Assembly: GCA_015501595.1 (NCBI GenBank)
Contig: JADNRX010000017.1
Coordinates: 1 to 64,000, forward strand
From: Hymenopellis radicata
Lineage: Eukaryota > Basidiomycota > Agaricomycetes > Agaricales > Physalacriaceae
Direction: 5' to 3'
Length of the DNA: 64,000 nt
A program made the translations under genes and the position numbers. The notes under the pieces are model-generated. The model was not told the origin of the DNA. It worked only from the letters and a program-made list of their open reading frames with translations, and ran no database searches. This document shows, piece after piece, positions 10,413-21,320 of the stretch (positions are counted from its first letter, which is position 1; every line of letters begins with the position of its first letter).

Positions 10413-11167
10413 GTCTTGGGGACGAGGTGGGGTTATGCTCCAACTAGGATTGAAATTTGTACTGGGAGCAGCTGTAAGTGGCTCAACCAGTTCGTTCTGA
10501 AAACAGCGGGTATGGTCAGGAATATTCAGGATCGAAACAAGATGATCACAGACCGAACGCACTGTGGTGACTTCGTTAGTCGACGGAGTATTGTCAGGAC
10601 AAGTCTGAAGGATGCTTCAATACGTATTAATCCAAATGAATGATAAACGTACTGCAGCAAACCCCAACAAGGTGACTCCAACCAGAACAGTTATGGCAAT
10701 AAAGCAAATTATGAGGAGTAGCAAAGTGCCGAGAGACAACATTATCGAGATGCTGTGTGTCGAGATAGATGGAAGTATCGTCGAGCACTGAGGCCAGCGT
10801 TGCGCTTATATATGCATGGTCCAAGGGCATGATCAAAGCGCGGAGCGGTCAAAGTCCCTGGGAACTGTACATTGTCGGGAAGCCGGCTTGATACGCGATG
10901 TCAAAGTCCCATCTCATGGCCAGGTCTTTGATCAGGGCTCAGCTCGAGCCGAGTGAAGAGCTAGAAGACTGCAGCTCTGCTGATAGTCAAAAGTAGTATG
11001 CCGGGATACGGGCCGGCCGCCCACTTTGAAATTGAAATCCTATTAGTATATGTACACTCTAAGTATCTACAGCCTCTGATCCTCATTGACACCAATGTCA
11101 CGGTGGTCGATATATAAATTGACTGCCGCTCAAACTCGTCTGTGCCCCACCTTGTCCAAGTTGACGT
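10413..11167. other. Intergenic, no gene seen
   Basis: Between the coiled-coil gene and the arrestin-like gene, both on the minus strand. Only chance frames are present; this stretch should hold the coiled-coil promoter and the arrestin terminator. Confidence 0.45.
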
Positions 11168-12580
11168 TCACGCAGCATCATCTGTCCACGGGTCCGTCAC
11201 AATCACAATACCCACACCATTCTTCGAAGGTAGGAATGGGGAGTCGGCCGGTGGCTGGAGGTCGGCAACAATGTAGTCTCTGACCGTGACACCCGCTGCA
11301 ACGAATCCCCCCGCTTTCACGTCACTGTTGCATCGCACCTCGCCCTCCCAGTCCATGTGGTCCTCCCGCCTCGGAGGTGAACGCGACAGAGGAGGAGGCA
11401 CTGCACGTAGGGACCCCGACCCAATGACAGTCGAACGTGTGAATGTTCTATTGTTCAACTCGACTATTACCTGTCGTAGCAGATAGACAGATATTGAAGA
11501 TGGGGAGTTCGATGGAAATGGAGAAGGGGGAACAGATGAATACGAAGGGGACGGCGCAGAGGGATGTAGTGATTGTGGTAAAGCGCCTGATGGAAAAAAT
11601 AATTGCAGGGATTTCAACGGCGCTGTTAATTGGACATGGAACGGTATTGCATCTGTCACTGAGAATGTTTGAATGCTCGGGACGAATAACTGGGGACGTC
11701 GTGAACTCCAATTGACACATATTGAGGAGAAAGAAGCCTACGTTACAATTGATAGCACCCACTTTTCCCGCCTCGTTGTCTCGTATCCGTACAGTCGTCA
11801 GATTCTGTCTCCACTCCTCGGGTGACGCCTTTACCGATGAGAGGAACAGAGGTCGATGCAGGAGGGGCTGAGATGGCCGCGTGCGAGGCTCGTAGTTGAG
11901 GGGAATACTCACACTGGTCATATCGTGAGACAGCGGCGGGGGGACAAGAAGGTCTGTACTCAACACGCTATTTCTTGAAATGAAACCCAATGCCGGTCTT
12001 CGTCTGTCCACCACCTCAATTACGAGAACGTATTGGGAAGCAAAACCCAGATGCTCTCCATTGAATGTCGGAGGAAGCGCAAAAAGATTGGGTTCCCCGC
12101 TCTCGTCGTCTTGGCACATTTCTGGGAATCTGAGGGAGAATGGGATCGCTCCAGGACATATATCCACAGACGTCGTCCCCGTATTTTGAGTACTGGCCCA
12201 CAGAAGCTGTACGAGCTCAACGGTATTAACCGTCCGACTCCCAATTTCGCTATTGGACAAGATCGTTCGACCTAGCAGCTACGAAAGAAGATCAGACCAC
12301 TGAAACACGATCAACAGGAAGACAAGAAAACCTTGATGGTAACAGACGCCACTACCTCACGATTGTCCAGGAGCATCGCACCTTCAACGCGTCCGCGCCT
12401 GCCGTAACGCGGGATTTCGGCATCTTTCTCCTGCCCAGACAAGGCGACGGTGACGTTCCCCACGGTGATCAGCCATGTATCTGTAGGAAGACGCTGTCGA
12501 CGTGAAGGACTGTGCTCCAATCGAGATTCGCCAAAACGAGGTGTAACGGAGTATTCTGGAGGGAAAGAGTATGGATCCAT
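11168..12580 (-). CDS. Arrestin-like protein, intact copy 1
   Basis: Three exons on the minus strand, 12332-12580, 11742-12278 and 11171-11689 plus stop, give 435 residues. The protein starts MDPYSFPPEYSVTPRFGESR. The N-terminal half has the beta-sandwich pattern of arrestin-N domains: VTVALSGQEK, GAMLLDNREVVASVTIK, then PFSLRFPEMC and LPPTFNGEHLGFASQYVLVIE. The second half has IPFHVQLTAP, VIVELNNRTF and a terminal VIVTDPWTDDA. Fungal arrestin-related proteins act as adaptors linking membrane proteins to ubiquitin ligases; whether this branch does so is unknown, and I see no clear PPxY motif. The two introns are 53 and 52 bp. A second, disrupted copy follows at 13385-19488, so the pair arose by tandem duplication. 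Confidence 0.8.
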
Positions 12581-13384
12581 CGACGCGAATTTGAAGAGAG
12601 GTAACTTGAAATGTCAATCAATTCATCTGCGCAAGATTGGTGCCTTTTGTATGAACCCTAAGAAGACGCGTCTACGCCGATAATTTGGGCCTGCGTCAGC
12701 AGTGACTCGTTGCAAGATGGTGACTCGAAAGTGCCTCCAGTAGACGAAATTAAGCGCTCAGAGGTAGATTGACTGCGTAGAACTAAAAAAATAAGCAGTA
12801 GAATCTATTCGATAAGGATCTCGTAGTCAAAGGCTCTGAGGTCTCACTGCGCACCTTAGAAATACTGCAGGTTCAGCGTCAACAGGAACCACGCTTTTGC
12901 CGGTGCATATGGTGCACGGAGGAGGTACAGTTGTAAGGAGTCTGTACGAGTCATATTCATGTTCCCAGCACCGACCCTGGGCACTGCTCGGTTCAGGAAC
13001 GTCGTATTGCCGACAAATGTTTGCGACTTGAAGAAGAGAGGTTCTGGGGCCCACTTGCACCAACGAGGTGAATCTAAGACAAGGTGGTGATCGAACTTGC
13101 TAGAATGCTAATGAAGAAAGCGTACTTCGACACATCACACGGCGAACCCACTGTCCAAGGGGAAACATTTTCGTCATTTCCGCTGACCACATGTCGGCAA
13201 AAGTCAAGGTCACTTGCAACCGAAACGTTCATCGGGCAATATAAGGCCTACCCGATTCGCATGCGGGAGATGTTTTGTCGACGTTTGACGCATGTTCCGT
13301 TGGTCTGCACATGTCGCCATCAGGGAAGTTGAAAGTCGTACGTTTATTCAGAAACACGCATGGATAAAAATGAATGAGCTTCGT
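12581..13384. other. Spacer between tandem arrestin-like genes
   Basis: Holds the promoter side of copy 1 and the 3' end of copy 2. A minus-strand frame at 12827-13063 shows no similarity to the arrestin genes. No further gene is supported. Confidence 0.45.
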
Positions 13385-14001
13385 TTAAGTAGCATCATCT
13401 GTCCAAGGGTCTGTGACTATCAAAACACTGATTCCGTTCCTTGTGAGCATGAAAGGCGAAGCCGGCGTAGGATAGAGCTCCAAAATGATATAGTCCTTCA
13501 GAACGTATGTAGGTTAGTAACACTTTGCGTCATGATTGCGCACATCGGTACCTTCACGTTGGCACCAGAAGCTGTGAAACCTCCCACTGCCACGTCAGGA
13601 TTACATCTGACTTCACCTTCCCAATCCATGTGGTCGGACTGAGTTGCGTGCGGTGGACTCGAACCCAATGGTGGTGGTACTGAACGAATTCTACTAGTGC
13701 CAATAACGATATTTCTCATCGAGGTCTTGCCATTAAGCTCCACCGAAATCTGCCGGACCAGATTCACAACGAGAGAAGAAGTCGGCGATGGTGGTGGACC
13801 ACCAGATTGCGAAGGGGCCGTTGAGGCGACGAAAAACAAGCGAAGAGAAGCCGACGGTGCGGTCATTTGGATGTGAAAAGGGATGCGGTCTGACACAGAA
13901 AATGTCTGCACAGCCGGTACGAACAACTGTCGAGAGATATCATCAGCAAAGAGCAGGGAGTCACATTCACATTTCTCACGTTACAATGAATGGGTTGCAC
14001 G

Positions 14002-14359
14002 AGGACCCCCGGCTATAGGGTTCGAACTTCGATTCAAAAAAACCAAATTTGGGCGATTTTGGGAATGAACTCCGATCTAAAAGACCAAATTTCGACCCCT
14101 TTGGTCCACCATGTACCATGCCTAAGAACCAAATTTGATCAAAATTCGAGCAAAAATCCCGCCAGGGACCGACAATCGTGACCGTGGGAAGCCGCCCTTA
14201 CCATATATGGACTGTCGGCTGCGAAGCGGGCCGAAAATTTGGCCTAGCAGGCTTTGAACTCCGATTAAAAAAGCCAAATCAGGCCAAAATCCGGAAATTT
14301 TGAAGAACCAAAAAGGCCAACTTTGGGATCGAAGTTCAAACCCTATAGCCAGGGGTCCT
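14002..14359. mobile_element. 358-bp TIR element (MITE), perfect 8-bp TSD
   Basis: Terminal inverted repeats of about 32 bp (left AGGACCCCCGGCTATAGGGT onward, right complement with two mismatches). They are flanked by an exact 8-bp duplication GTTGCACG at 13994-14001 and 14360-14367. The interior is AT-rich with repeated ccaaattt and ccgattaaaa-type motifs and holds no coding frame. The 8-bp duplication and short TIRs fit a non-autonomous hAT-like MITE. It sits in a coding exon of arrestin-like copy 2, between codons for VNVQ and PIHCN. The perfect target duplication argues for a young insertion. Confidence 0.92.
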
Positions 14360-15598
14360 GTTGCACGTTAACAAGAGGTTTTGTCTTGACGACCGTCAAG
14401 GTCTGACGCCATTCCTCAGGTGAAGTCTTGACAGATGTTAGGAACGACGGATTCTGCAATATAGGGAGTGATGGCCGGGTCCGAGGACGATAGGTGATTG
14501 GAACTCGAAGGCTTAGAAGGAGATCAGAAGGAACAGCATAGACGAGGAAACGCCTGGCTTACATCCTGTTCCTGGAGATGAATCCGAGAGCAGGACGACG
14601 TCTATCACGTACTTCCACGACAAGAAAATATTCCACGTCAAGTAGGAGGCCGGGAAACTCTAAGCTGAAAGTGGGTGGCAAAGGAAAAGTTTATGGGGGT
14701 AATGCTGGGGAAAAATCCAAGTTGACTACTTTTACCGTGTTTTACTACTACTACGATGTATTCTCACTTTTAGTATGACTTTTTCTACCAATTTTCACTA
14801 AAACTGAAAAGTGGGACAGTTTTACTTCCGAGTCGTACTTTTCCGGACTTGTCCCACTTCTGCAACCATCTCAATCTCAGTCCCGCTTTCAGGATTGTAG
14901 TGTCACACTACTGCAGCACTGCTTAGCTATGTTGGACTTAAGTACTTAGACACTTAGGTGTAAGATCAATTTATTCTTCACGTGCAACCACACGAAAGAT
15001 CACAATAAACGTCAAGCCCCAACAACCATTTTCTACCTCGAAATTGGAGCAACACACAAACCTCTTCAATATCCTCACCCCGGTTTGCCCGTGCATGCAA
15101 GGTGCCAGGGCCTCCCCTCGCAAGTCTTTCATAGGAGCGGTGGAGGTCCAGTCTATGCTGTATTGTTCGTTGTGAGCTGGGCAAGACGTTGATAGAATCT
15201 GAACAGTATTTCTGGCTGTCCGGTGTAATCAAATCGTGCGGGGAACGACGCCAAAGAGTGATCCCAGCGCACTAGGCACATGTAATTGGCACAAACACGA
15301 GTAGAAAAGACAAGCAGTGTTGGACCATAACTGTGTTACTCTCTGCGTGCCTTGGCGCCTACCCTGGAAGTGTTCTCGAAAGGATATGAGTACCCAGGTA
15401 GGTAACTTTGAAGATATGTCATCACCCTCTTCTTGGCTCGACGACGACTCTTCGGAAACCCGTCACCCTTCGCCAGAGATGCTCGAGCAGCATCGATTAG
15501 GTGTAGTACCCCAGGAGCATCCAGAAAACGTGTCGACCTAGCAGATACTAATTAGCTTATATTCATGAAGCTTATAAAACAGAAATAATCGACATCAT

Positions 15599-16035
15599 AT
15601 GGACTTACCAGACAGGGCGAGAGATAGCCCTGGTGCAGCTGAAGCCGTGATCAAGAGACCGGTTGCTCTGTCTCTCTTGAAGAATGCCGTGCTATTTGAG
15701 GTGAGGCCGCCAGTCGACCTTGTCATTGATCTGAACAAAACCCACAATGAGGCGCCGACGTTGTTCGCAGCCTTTGAGAACGCCCGGCGTCCACACGACA
15801 TAACAATCTCAGGCACGCTCCTCTCCATCTCCCAGCCGTGTGGCTGCCGTGGACACCTCCCCCCTCGTTGTCCTGTACTGGACTGTCTGTGTACCGGAGA
15901 CTAGGTGTTTCTGCACAGAGCACATCTGCAGCATCGACCACCTCCTCCAGATCCTCAACAGCATGCCTCATCTTCGCGGCCTGGATCTGTCTGTCTGGAA
16001 TTCTGAGCGGCTGGAAGCGCTGGGGTCATTAGGTG
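15599..16035 (+). other. LRR/F-box-protein-like fragment inside the TIR element
   Basis: Two overlapping plus-strand frames give an LRR-like run: RPPVDLVIDLNKTHNEAPTL, then DITISGTLLSISQP in the first frame, then HICSIDHLLQILNSMPHLRG and LDLSVWNSERLEAL in the next. The pattern is typical of the leucine-rich part of basidiomycete F-box proteins. The frame change around 15838 could be a small intron or a frameshift. No F-box is visible upstream within the element. It could be a host gene fragment carried by the transposon. Family assignment is tentative. Confidence 0.4.
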
Positions 16036-16631
16036 GATACACGCATCGTGGAAGAGATATCGGTACATCCAATGCTTCCCCTTTCGAATGCAGGGCGTCT
16101 ATTTGTGGTTGAAGGCAGGAAAGTGAGGATAATGCCTGTAACTCGCGTCCATTCAAAGTCAAGGACACAGCTAGCAGGATACTTGACATCCTGTTCTACA
16201 CAGACAGTCAGAAATTTGAAACCAAATGACCCGAGGATAACGGCACCACTGTTCCCTACCACTGCCTTCTTCAATTGTTTGCTTATCCTGTTCGACTGGT
16301 GGTGGTGACTGAATCGTCGAGGCTCGGTGTGTCCGTTGGAAAACCCTGCAAACAGTTTCAGCACGGAAAGCGCCGAGTTGAATAAATTGAACATGACAGT
16401 GCGCCTGAAAAAGACTTCAGTGGGTGGAGAGACCTGCGGCCTGCTACCTTCGAGCTCGTCGAAATCCATCTTGTCGGCGTCTGAAAGCTTCCGAACGGGT
16501 CCCACGGGCATGAAGAGTTTCAATGTGGCGAACAGCTTCTGCGCCCAGGTCGGGCCGGACGTTGACAACCCTACGTACCCGAAACCTTTTGCGGACTCAA
16601 TGTTCACGCGAAATTCGGAAGAATAAGACAT
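16029..16631 (-). CDS. Hypothetical protein inside the TIR element
   Basis: An open minus-strand frame of 200 codons begins MSYSSEFRVNIESAKGFGYV and contains FATLKLFMPVGPVRKLSDAD and a hydrophobic FNLFNSALSVLKLFAG segment. I recognise no domain. It overlaps the tail of the LRR-like fragment on the other strand by a few bases, so the two would be convergent. The second half (after about 16330) is less gene-like and may be intron or untranslated sequence. It could be cargo of the element or a chance frame. Confidence 0.3.
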   Translation of the reverse strand: MSYSSEFRVNIESAKGFGYVGLSTSGPTWAQKLFATLKLFMPVGPVRKLSDADKMDFDELEGSRPQVSPPTEVFFRRTVMFNLFNSALSVLKLFAGFSNGHTEPRRFSHHHQSNRISKQLKKAVVGNSGAVILGSFGFKFLTVCVEQDVKYPASCVLDFEWTRVTGIILTFLPSTTNRRPAFERGSIGCTDISSTMRVST

Positions 16632-17169
16632 TTATTGCGCAAGAAGGCGGTAAATATCAGGTGTCGAGATGGAAGCAGGCACCCGACCTAATCCCACGGC
16701 CTACGTCCAGAAACAACGAAGGAGAGTTCTTGGTCCGGAGGGCGTGCTGGAGGGCGCGTGGAGTACCAGAACACCTATCGAGTTCGGGTACCAGACGCTA
16801 CGTGTACTGCACCGGGCAAGATCAGAGCTGGGACGAATTTTGGTATTGATTTACAGACCAAAGGGCGGGCAGAACGACTCACCAATGTGCTTGAAGACAG
16901 ATCGTCATGTCGAGTTTCTGACCAATTGCGAATCAGCAATCCACACCTGCCAATGAGACGGCTCAGTTGTGAGGTTGGGAAGGCGAACCCGACAACGCAC
17001 AATAGAGATGGCATTGAGCATTCTGGAGGGCACGTTGAGTCGTCCTAGAACCATCGTAAGCAAAGGAAAGACAAGATCTTGATCCGCTGGCAGTGGCCGT
17101 ACCCGAGAGGAAAAGGTCGATCTGGAAAAGATCAGCAGAAATGAACGATGGTTGGATACACACCGTTTA
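16632..17169. other. Unresolved exon-like sequence in the TIR element
   Basis: Minus-strand pieces such as LNVPSRMLNAISIVRCRVRL and DSQLVRNSTWRSVFKHIG are followed by a possible intron starting gtgagtcg, but no complete gene could be assembled. They may be upstream exons belonging with the frame at 16029-16631, or degenerate cargo. Confidence 0.25.
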
Positions 17170-17319
17170 CTGTACTATTACGATCATAGGTTCGGTCACA
17201 GGTCACAGCCCAAAAAAACGGGCGGTGCCAGGAATTTTCTTTTGATTATTCTGATTTTTGTTGAATTAATTTTGGTCAAAAATTCCAGTCCGACTGAACC
17301 TATGATCGTAATACTACAG
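17170..17319. mobile_element. 150-bp MITE, TA target duplication
   Basis: Inverted ends of about 28 bp (left CTGTACTATTACGATCATAG, right complement with two mismatches) are flanked by TA at 17168-17169 and 17320-17321. The interior is short, AT-rich and non-coding. TA duplication with a compact body fits a Tc1/mariner-type MITE. It is nested inside the 4.33-kb element and therefore inserted after that element formed, or travelled with it. Confidence 0.85.
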
Positions 17320-17321
17320 TA

Positions 17322-17996
17322 TTTCCATGGGGAACTCTACGATTACTCGTCGCGCGTGAAGTACCTGGAGGTGCATTGATGAAAGGCGCTGATGGTTTTG
17401 ATGAGTTCTTCCGGGGATACCCGAAGGACATGGACACTGACGCGTTACAAACAAGTTCGATGCATGCAGTGGTGTGCGCGAAAATTCAAACGCTGAGCGC
17501 CGCCGCAGGACATCAGAACAAGAACAAGAACTGGGAGAAGATTGACCAGACGATTCTTGAGAGCCGGAGGGAGGAGCAGCGACTGCCGATGGTTGAGGAG
17601 GGTTGCGGTAATTGAGGGTTGCGACGTTCGCGCAGGCCATGATAGGGGGCAGACACTATTGTGGGTGGAGGAGGGCCATTCGCTGCTAAAGTCCACCAGT
17701 CTTCAACGTTATTCTCCACCAGTGCCGCCGCCGACAACGCCCCCAGCGAACAGCGGGGGCTGCGGGTTGTGTTGACATCCTTGGTGATGGTAGGTGGCAA
17801 GGCGCATTGTCACGTTCTGTGACGACGTCCGGAAGGTTTCGGACGATGAGCACCAGGGCGCCTGGAGGGCGCGGGAAGAATTCAACCAGTCGAAGTCTTC
17901 TCACGCTTGACGCGTGCGGCGTAGGTGCCAGCGTAGGTTACTAGGTAGCAGTATATGGCGTAACGTGATCACGAAATACATAATTAATATTTAAAA
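17322..17996. other. Exon-like frames without a resolved gene
   Basis: Both strands hold open frames, for example minus-strand VENNVEDWWTLAANGPPPP at about 17650-17715. They do not join into a recognisable protein. The stretch lies between the two nested elements inside the 4.33-kb transposon. Confidence 0.25.
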
Positions 17997-18798
17997 ATAT
18001 TGTCTTATAGCCGTTTTCAAAATGATGCGGAAACACGCTGATTTTTCCTGTATGGTCATGTTGGTGTTTACCTCGGGTCCCTCCTGTCTCCCGCCATTTC
18101 TTGGTTGCCACAGCCGCCTCCCGGTCGCGCAGACGTGCGCCATGAGTCCCTTGTACATTCAGCATGCAAAATTTATTTTATTTTCCATTCCACTGTGCCC
18201 TGGTCACCGTAAGTCCTAATGGCAGACGAAGATGATGGTCTGGCAGCATCACTGTCTGCAAACTGTCTGGCTCTTTCTGTTATCATTGCACCTCCCCAGA
18301 TTTTCAGGTATAATAATGGTGCCACCATGTACCCATGTACACCTTAGTCCTTGCCTCATGAATTGAACAAGAAATGATGTTATGAATGTCAATGAGCCGG
18401 AGGGCCAGCCGCACTGCTTGGCCATCACCCAAGTGGTGCTACAAGCACTCATTGAGTGGGAAATAGTTGCCGTGGAGTCTACAATTGCTCTGGACATGGA
18501 CTTTCATCTCTCAAAGGTGCCAAAGTAGCCTAGTTGAGCCGGTTATCTCAAATGGCGCTGTGAAGCCGAATGCGGGGTGCCTGACCCAAACTGGTGATGC
18601 TATACTGCAAGTGTCATATATTTCACTAATTGTACACATGTTTCCGGGCATGATAGCAGTGGCAACATGGGCTGAGGCGGCTGTGGCGACGCAAGAAATG
18701 GCAGGAGACAGGAGGGACCCGAGGTAAACACCAACATGACCATACAGGAAGAATCAGCGTGTTTCCGCATCATTCTGAAAACAGCTGTAATCAAATAT
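17997..18798. mobile_element. About 0.8-kb element with long inverted repeats
   Basis: The arm at 17997-18120 is inverted and repeated at about 18674-18798 with roughly 85-90 percent identity by eye. The shared core includes aatgatgcggaaacacgctg, ccatacaggaa-type and cctcgggtccctcctgtctc blocks. Both arms contain ttttcctgtatggtcatgtt or close variants. The 550 bp between the arms have no clear gene. Long TIRs of over 120 bp are typical of MULE-like or foldback elements. No target duplication could be fixed because the outer ends fade into diverged sequence. It is nested in the 4.33-kb element. Confidence 0.65.
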
Positions 18799-19488
18799 CT
18801 CGTTTCGGTCAACACGACGCGTCGGGTCATGTAACGGTCACCAAGCGGAGCAAAGCTTACTCCCACTCCCGAAAGTAAGACTAAAAAGTTGGATCACTGA
18901 GATTGAGATCAGTCCTACTCTACACTTTCCCAAAAGTGAGATTAAAAGTAAAACTTTTTGTGAACAAAAGTAACAAAGTAAGAGTAAAACCGCTCTGAAT
19001 TTTTCCCCAGCATTACCCCCATAAAAGTTGCTCCTTGTTTATCCGAGTAATTGTCGGGAAAGCTCATATCGAATGAGAGAGCGCCTGAACAGAGCCTTGT
19101 TCCCTCTGGATCTCCGGCCCATAGAATCTTAACGATTTCAACAACGGACAGAGACCTCCCACCATCAGGGTTTGCGGCTCTCAACTGCCCCAATAGCTAT
19201 TAAGAGTCAGACATATGAAGCACAGCTTGAGAGAGTATAACAAGCCTTTATTGTGACAGAGGACACCACCTCTCGATTATCGAGTAACAGGGCACCATGG
19301 ACATGGTCGCGTCGAACGTAACGCGGGACATCTATATCCTTCATCTGCTCCGACAACGCGATGGTTATGCTGCCCTCGGTCTGCAACCACGTCTCTCTAA
19401 GACGACGTTCTCGACGCGATGGACTGTGCTCTATGCGGCTTTCACCTACAGAGAGGTTTTCAGAATAGGCTGGGGGTAAATGATCCAT

Positions 19489-21320
19489 TACAGTCCTCAC
19501 TTGAAGAGCGCGTCCATTTTGTACTGAGCTGTGCGGTTCCTCATTCAGAGGAGCTGGTCGGTTACAGCCGTACATTCAATCGATACCACGCATGAGTCAA
19601 TAGCGTATTCGACCAAGGACAAATCAGTAAAATTTCCATATGACTCAACATCTCTGATGGCCGTTAGAGAGGCTTGTTGTTCCGGTCGATGCGTATCCAT
19701 CTTCAGCTATTACACCGGTTAGAGTGCTCGAATCCTGGTGGCGCTGGTGTCCTGCCGCATAATGGACCTCGACAATTTCCCTTGTTCCTAGCTGCGCTAG
19801 TCTGCGCTAAGCCTCTATGCTGGCACAAGAACATGTGGAACAGGCTGGACAGAGTAGATAAGCGGCTTCGGGGGGAATTCGCAGCCGGACAGCTGATTGA
19901 ATATGACTCGAGAGCGTCGTAGTGTGGGAAGTAAAGGACACGATGAGAATGGAATTGGATGGTTCAACGAAAGGCACAACGAAAGAAACGAGGATGATCG
20001 GTAGTCCACGTGCCTAGCATAACGCGTGACACTAACAGAGCCGTGACGCGGTCCAACTCCTACGTGAATCCATCTCTACAACGCGGTTATGCTTTCCGCA
20101 GGACGGCTACATGTGACTCCGTACGCCTCCGCACTTTGACTGTAATGGATTTGCAGACTACTTGAGATTCTGGGACGCGCCACTACTTGACTGAACGAAC
20201 TACAAGTTGGCATAGTACATTGATAGTACACGCCACCCCATCCAATCGGACATTGACGTTCCTAAACTTCTCATAATCCCAAATAGCAATACGCGCGCGC
20301 CACGCGGCAGCGTTGTTGTCATGGTGCTATCTACTTTCTTCTCGACGCCACAATCAACACTGGGACGCGAATTGACAGCCAATTTTATCCTTGGAAGCCT
20401 AAAGTGATCGCGTCTATGACCCTGTTTTAGACCAAGTGGATTAAACTAGCACGTACTTTGCAGATCGCTCCAGGATGACACAAGTTGCGCCGAAGAATGA
20501 AGGCATGTCATCGCTACCGAGAATCTGACCATGTCAGTCTCTCATTTGAGTGAGACGTCAATCTGTTATGTCGTGCTTCAATTCATACCCGCCATGACGT
20601 TTCTGGGACCCAGTAACGTTCGCGAGTGCTGGTACTCATATGCCTAGCGCCACATTGCGGTCGGACGGCTCCGTTCCTCCTGAAGATCTTCCAACCAGGC
20701 ACCCGACGTTTCAATGCAGTTTAGTACTTATGTTAAAGATTTTTCTGCGGAAGATCGAAAGAGCTAGTCGTAAAGCCCGTCAGAGCAGGCGGGCAATTCC
20801 CGAAGATGGGTACTAGTTCGCACTCCATAAACTGCTCTCATCGGAATTCTAGTAGGAGATGCAGCCCACACTGACGATTAAGCTTTCATGAGTGCAAAGC
20901 TGCTGGGCCTCATGCATTACGAAACCTTCTTGTATATCGTAAATGAGAAGCTTTCTGTGAGTCGGTCAATCCCCTGGAGCGTTGGAGTAATCTCAGTTGC
21001 ACGCGAGTCCAGAAGCTTCGACTATACTCTAGATTGTTACTGTTACTACTGAACATCTCGACCCATGTCTAAGTTGCTCGTTTGTTACAGTACTTTAGTA
21101 ATGGAAAAATGAGCAGCCTACATTCCCTGCATGTCTATTCCAGCCTCAAGCAGGAAACAAGATAGTGTGTGGTATAAATAACGCCTGAAACACGACGATA
21201 TTATGACGCATAAGTTATCAATACCTTACGAATTACTTAGTTTGAGGGGAGGCAGCGAAGAGTCCCCTAGACGTAAACAAGAATAAGGATAGAAGGAACG
21301 AACGAACGGAGAGGAATCCT
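19489..21320. other. Intergenic, no gene seen
   Basis: The longest frames are about 80 codons with no motif. The stretch from 20.0 to 21.3 kb is notably poor in open frames on both strands. It holds the former promoter of arrestin copy 2 and the terminator side of the P450 gene. Confidence 0.5.

Larger units (their letters stand above)
14693..19022. mobile_element. 4.33-kb TIR element inserted in arrestin copy 2
   Basis: The ends are exact inverted repeats over 24 bp: left 14693-14716 begins ATGGGGGTAATGCTGGGG, and right 18999-19022 is its complement. Flanks are aaaagttt (14685-14692) and aaaagttg (19023-19030), a 7-of-8 target duplication consistent with the hAT group. Both subterminal regions (about 14725-14860 and 18880-18990) are dense in tactttt/aaaagta motifs, as is usual for transposase-binding subterminal repeats. 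I found no recognisable transposase. The interior instead holds LRR-like and anonymous reading frames plus two smaller nested elements, so it is either non-autonomous with captured gene pieces or a decayed autonomous copy. Joining the flanks restores the arrestin frame. Confidence 0.85.
13385..19488 (-). pseudogene. Arrestin-like copy 2, split by two transposons
   Basis: Minus-strand paralogue of the gene at 11168-12580. Exon 1 (19246-19488) begins MDHLPPAYSENLSVGESRIE and reads IEHSPSRRERRLRETWL and GALLLDNREVVSSVTIK. Exon 2 begins at 19196 (LLGQLRAANPDGGRSLSVVE) and runs to YSDKQGATF at about 19023, where a 4.33-kb element interrupts it. The exon resumes below 14692 with PLPPTFSLEFPGLLLDVEYF and EVRDRRRPALGFISRN, then a probable intron near 14575, and TSPEEWRQTLTVVKTKPL. 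It is cut again by a 358-bp element and ends at HCN. The last exons code LFVPAVQTFSVSDRIPFHIQ to VTDPWTDDAT, with stop at 13385. Exon 1's donor is GC rather than GT. Without the insertions the frame looks nearly intact, so inactivation is recent. Confidence 0.85.

Noticed and set aside
14018..14040. ggttcgaac, which looks like a tRNA B box
   Set aside because: It is part of the MITE terminal repeat and there is no matching A box or cloverleaf.
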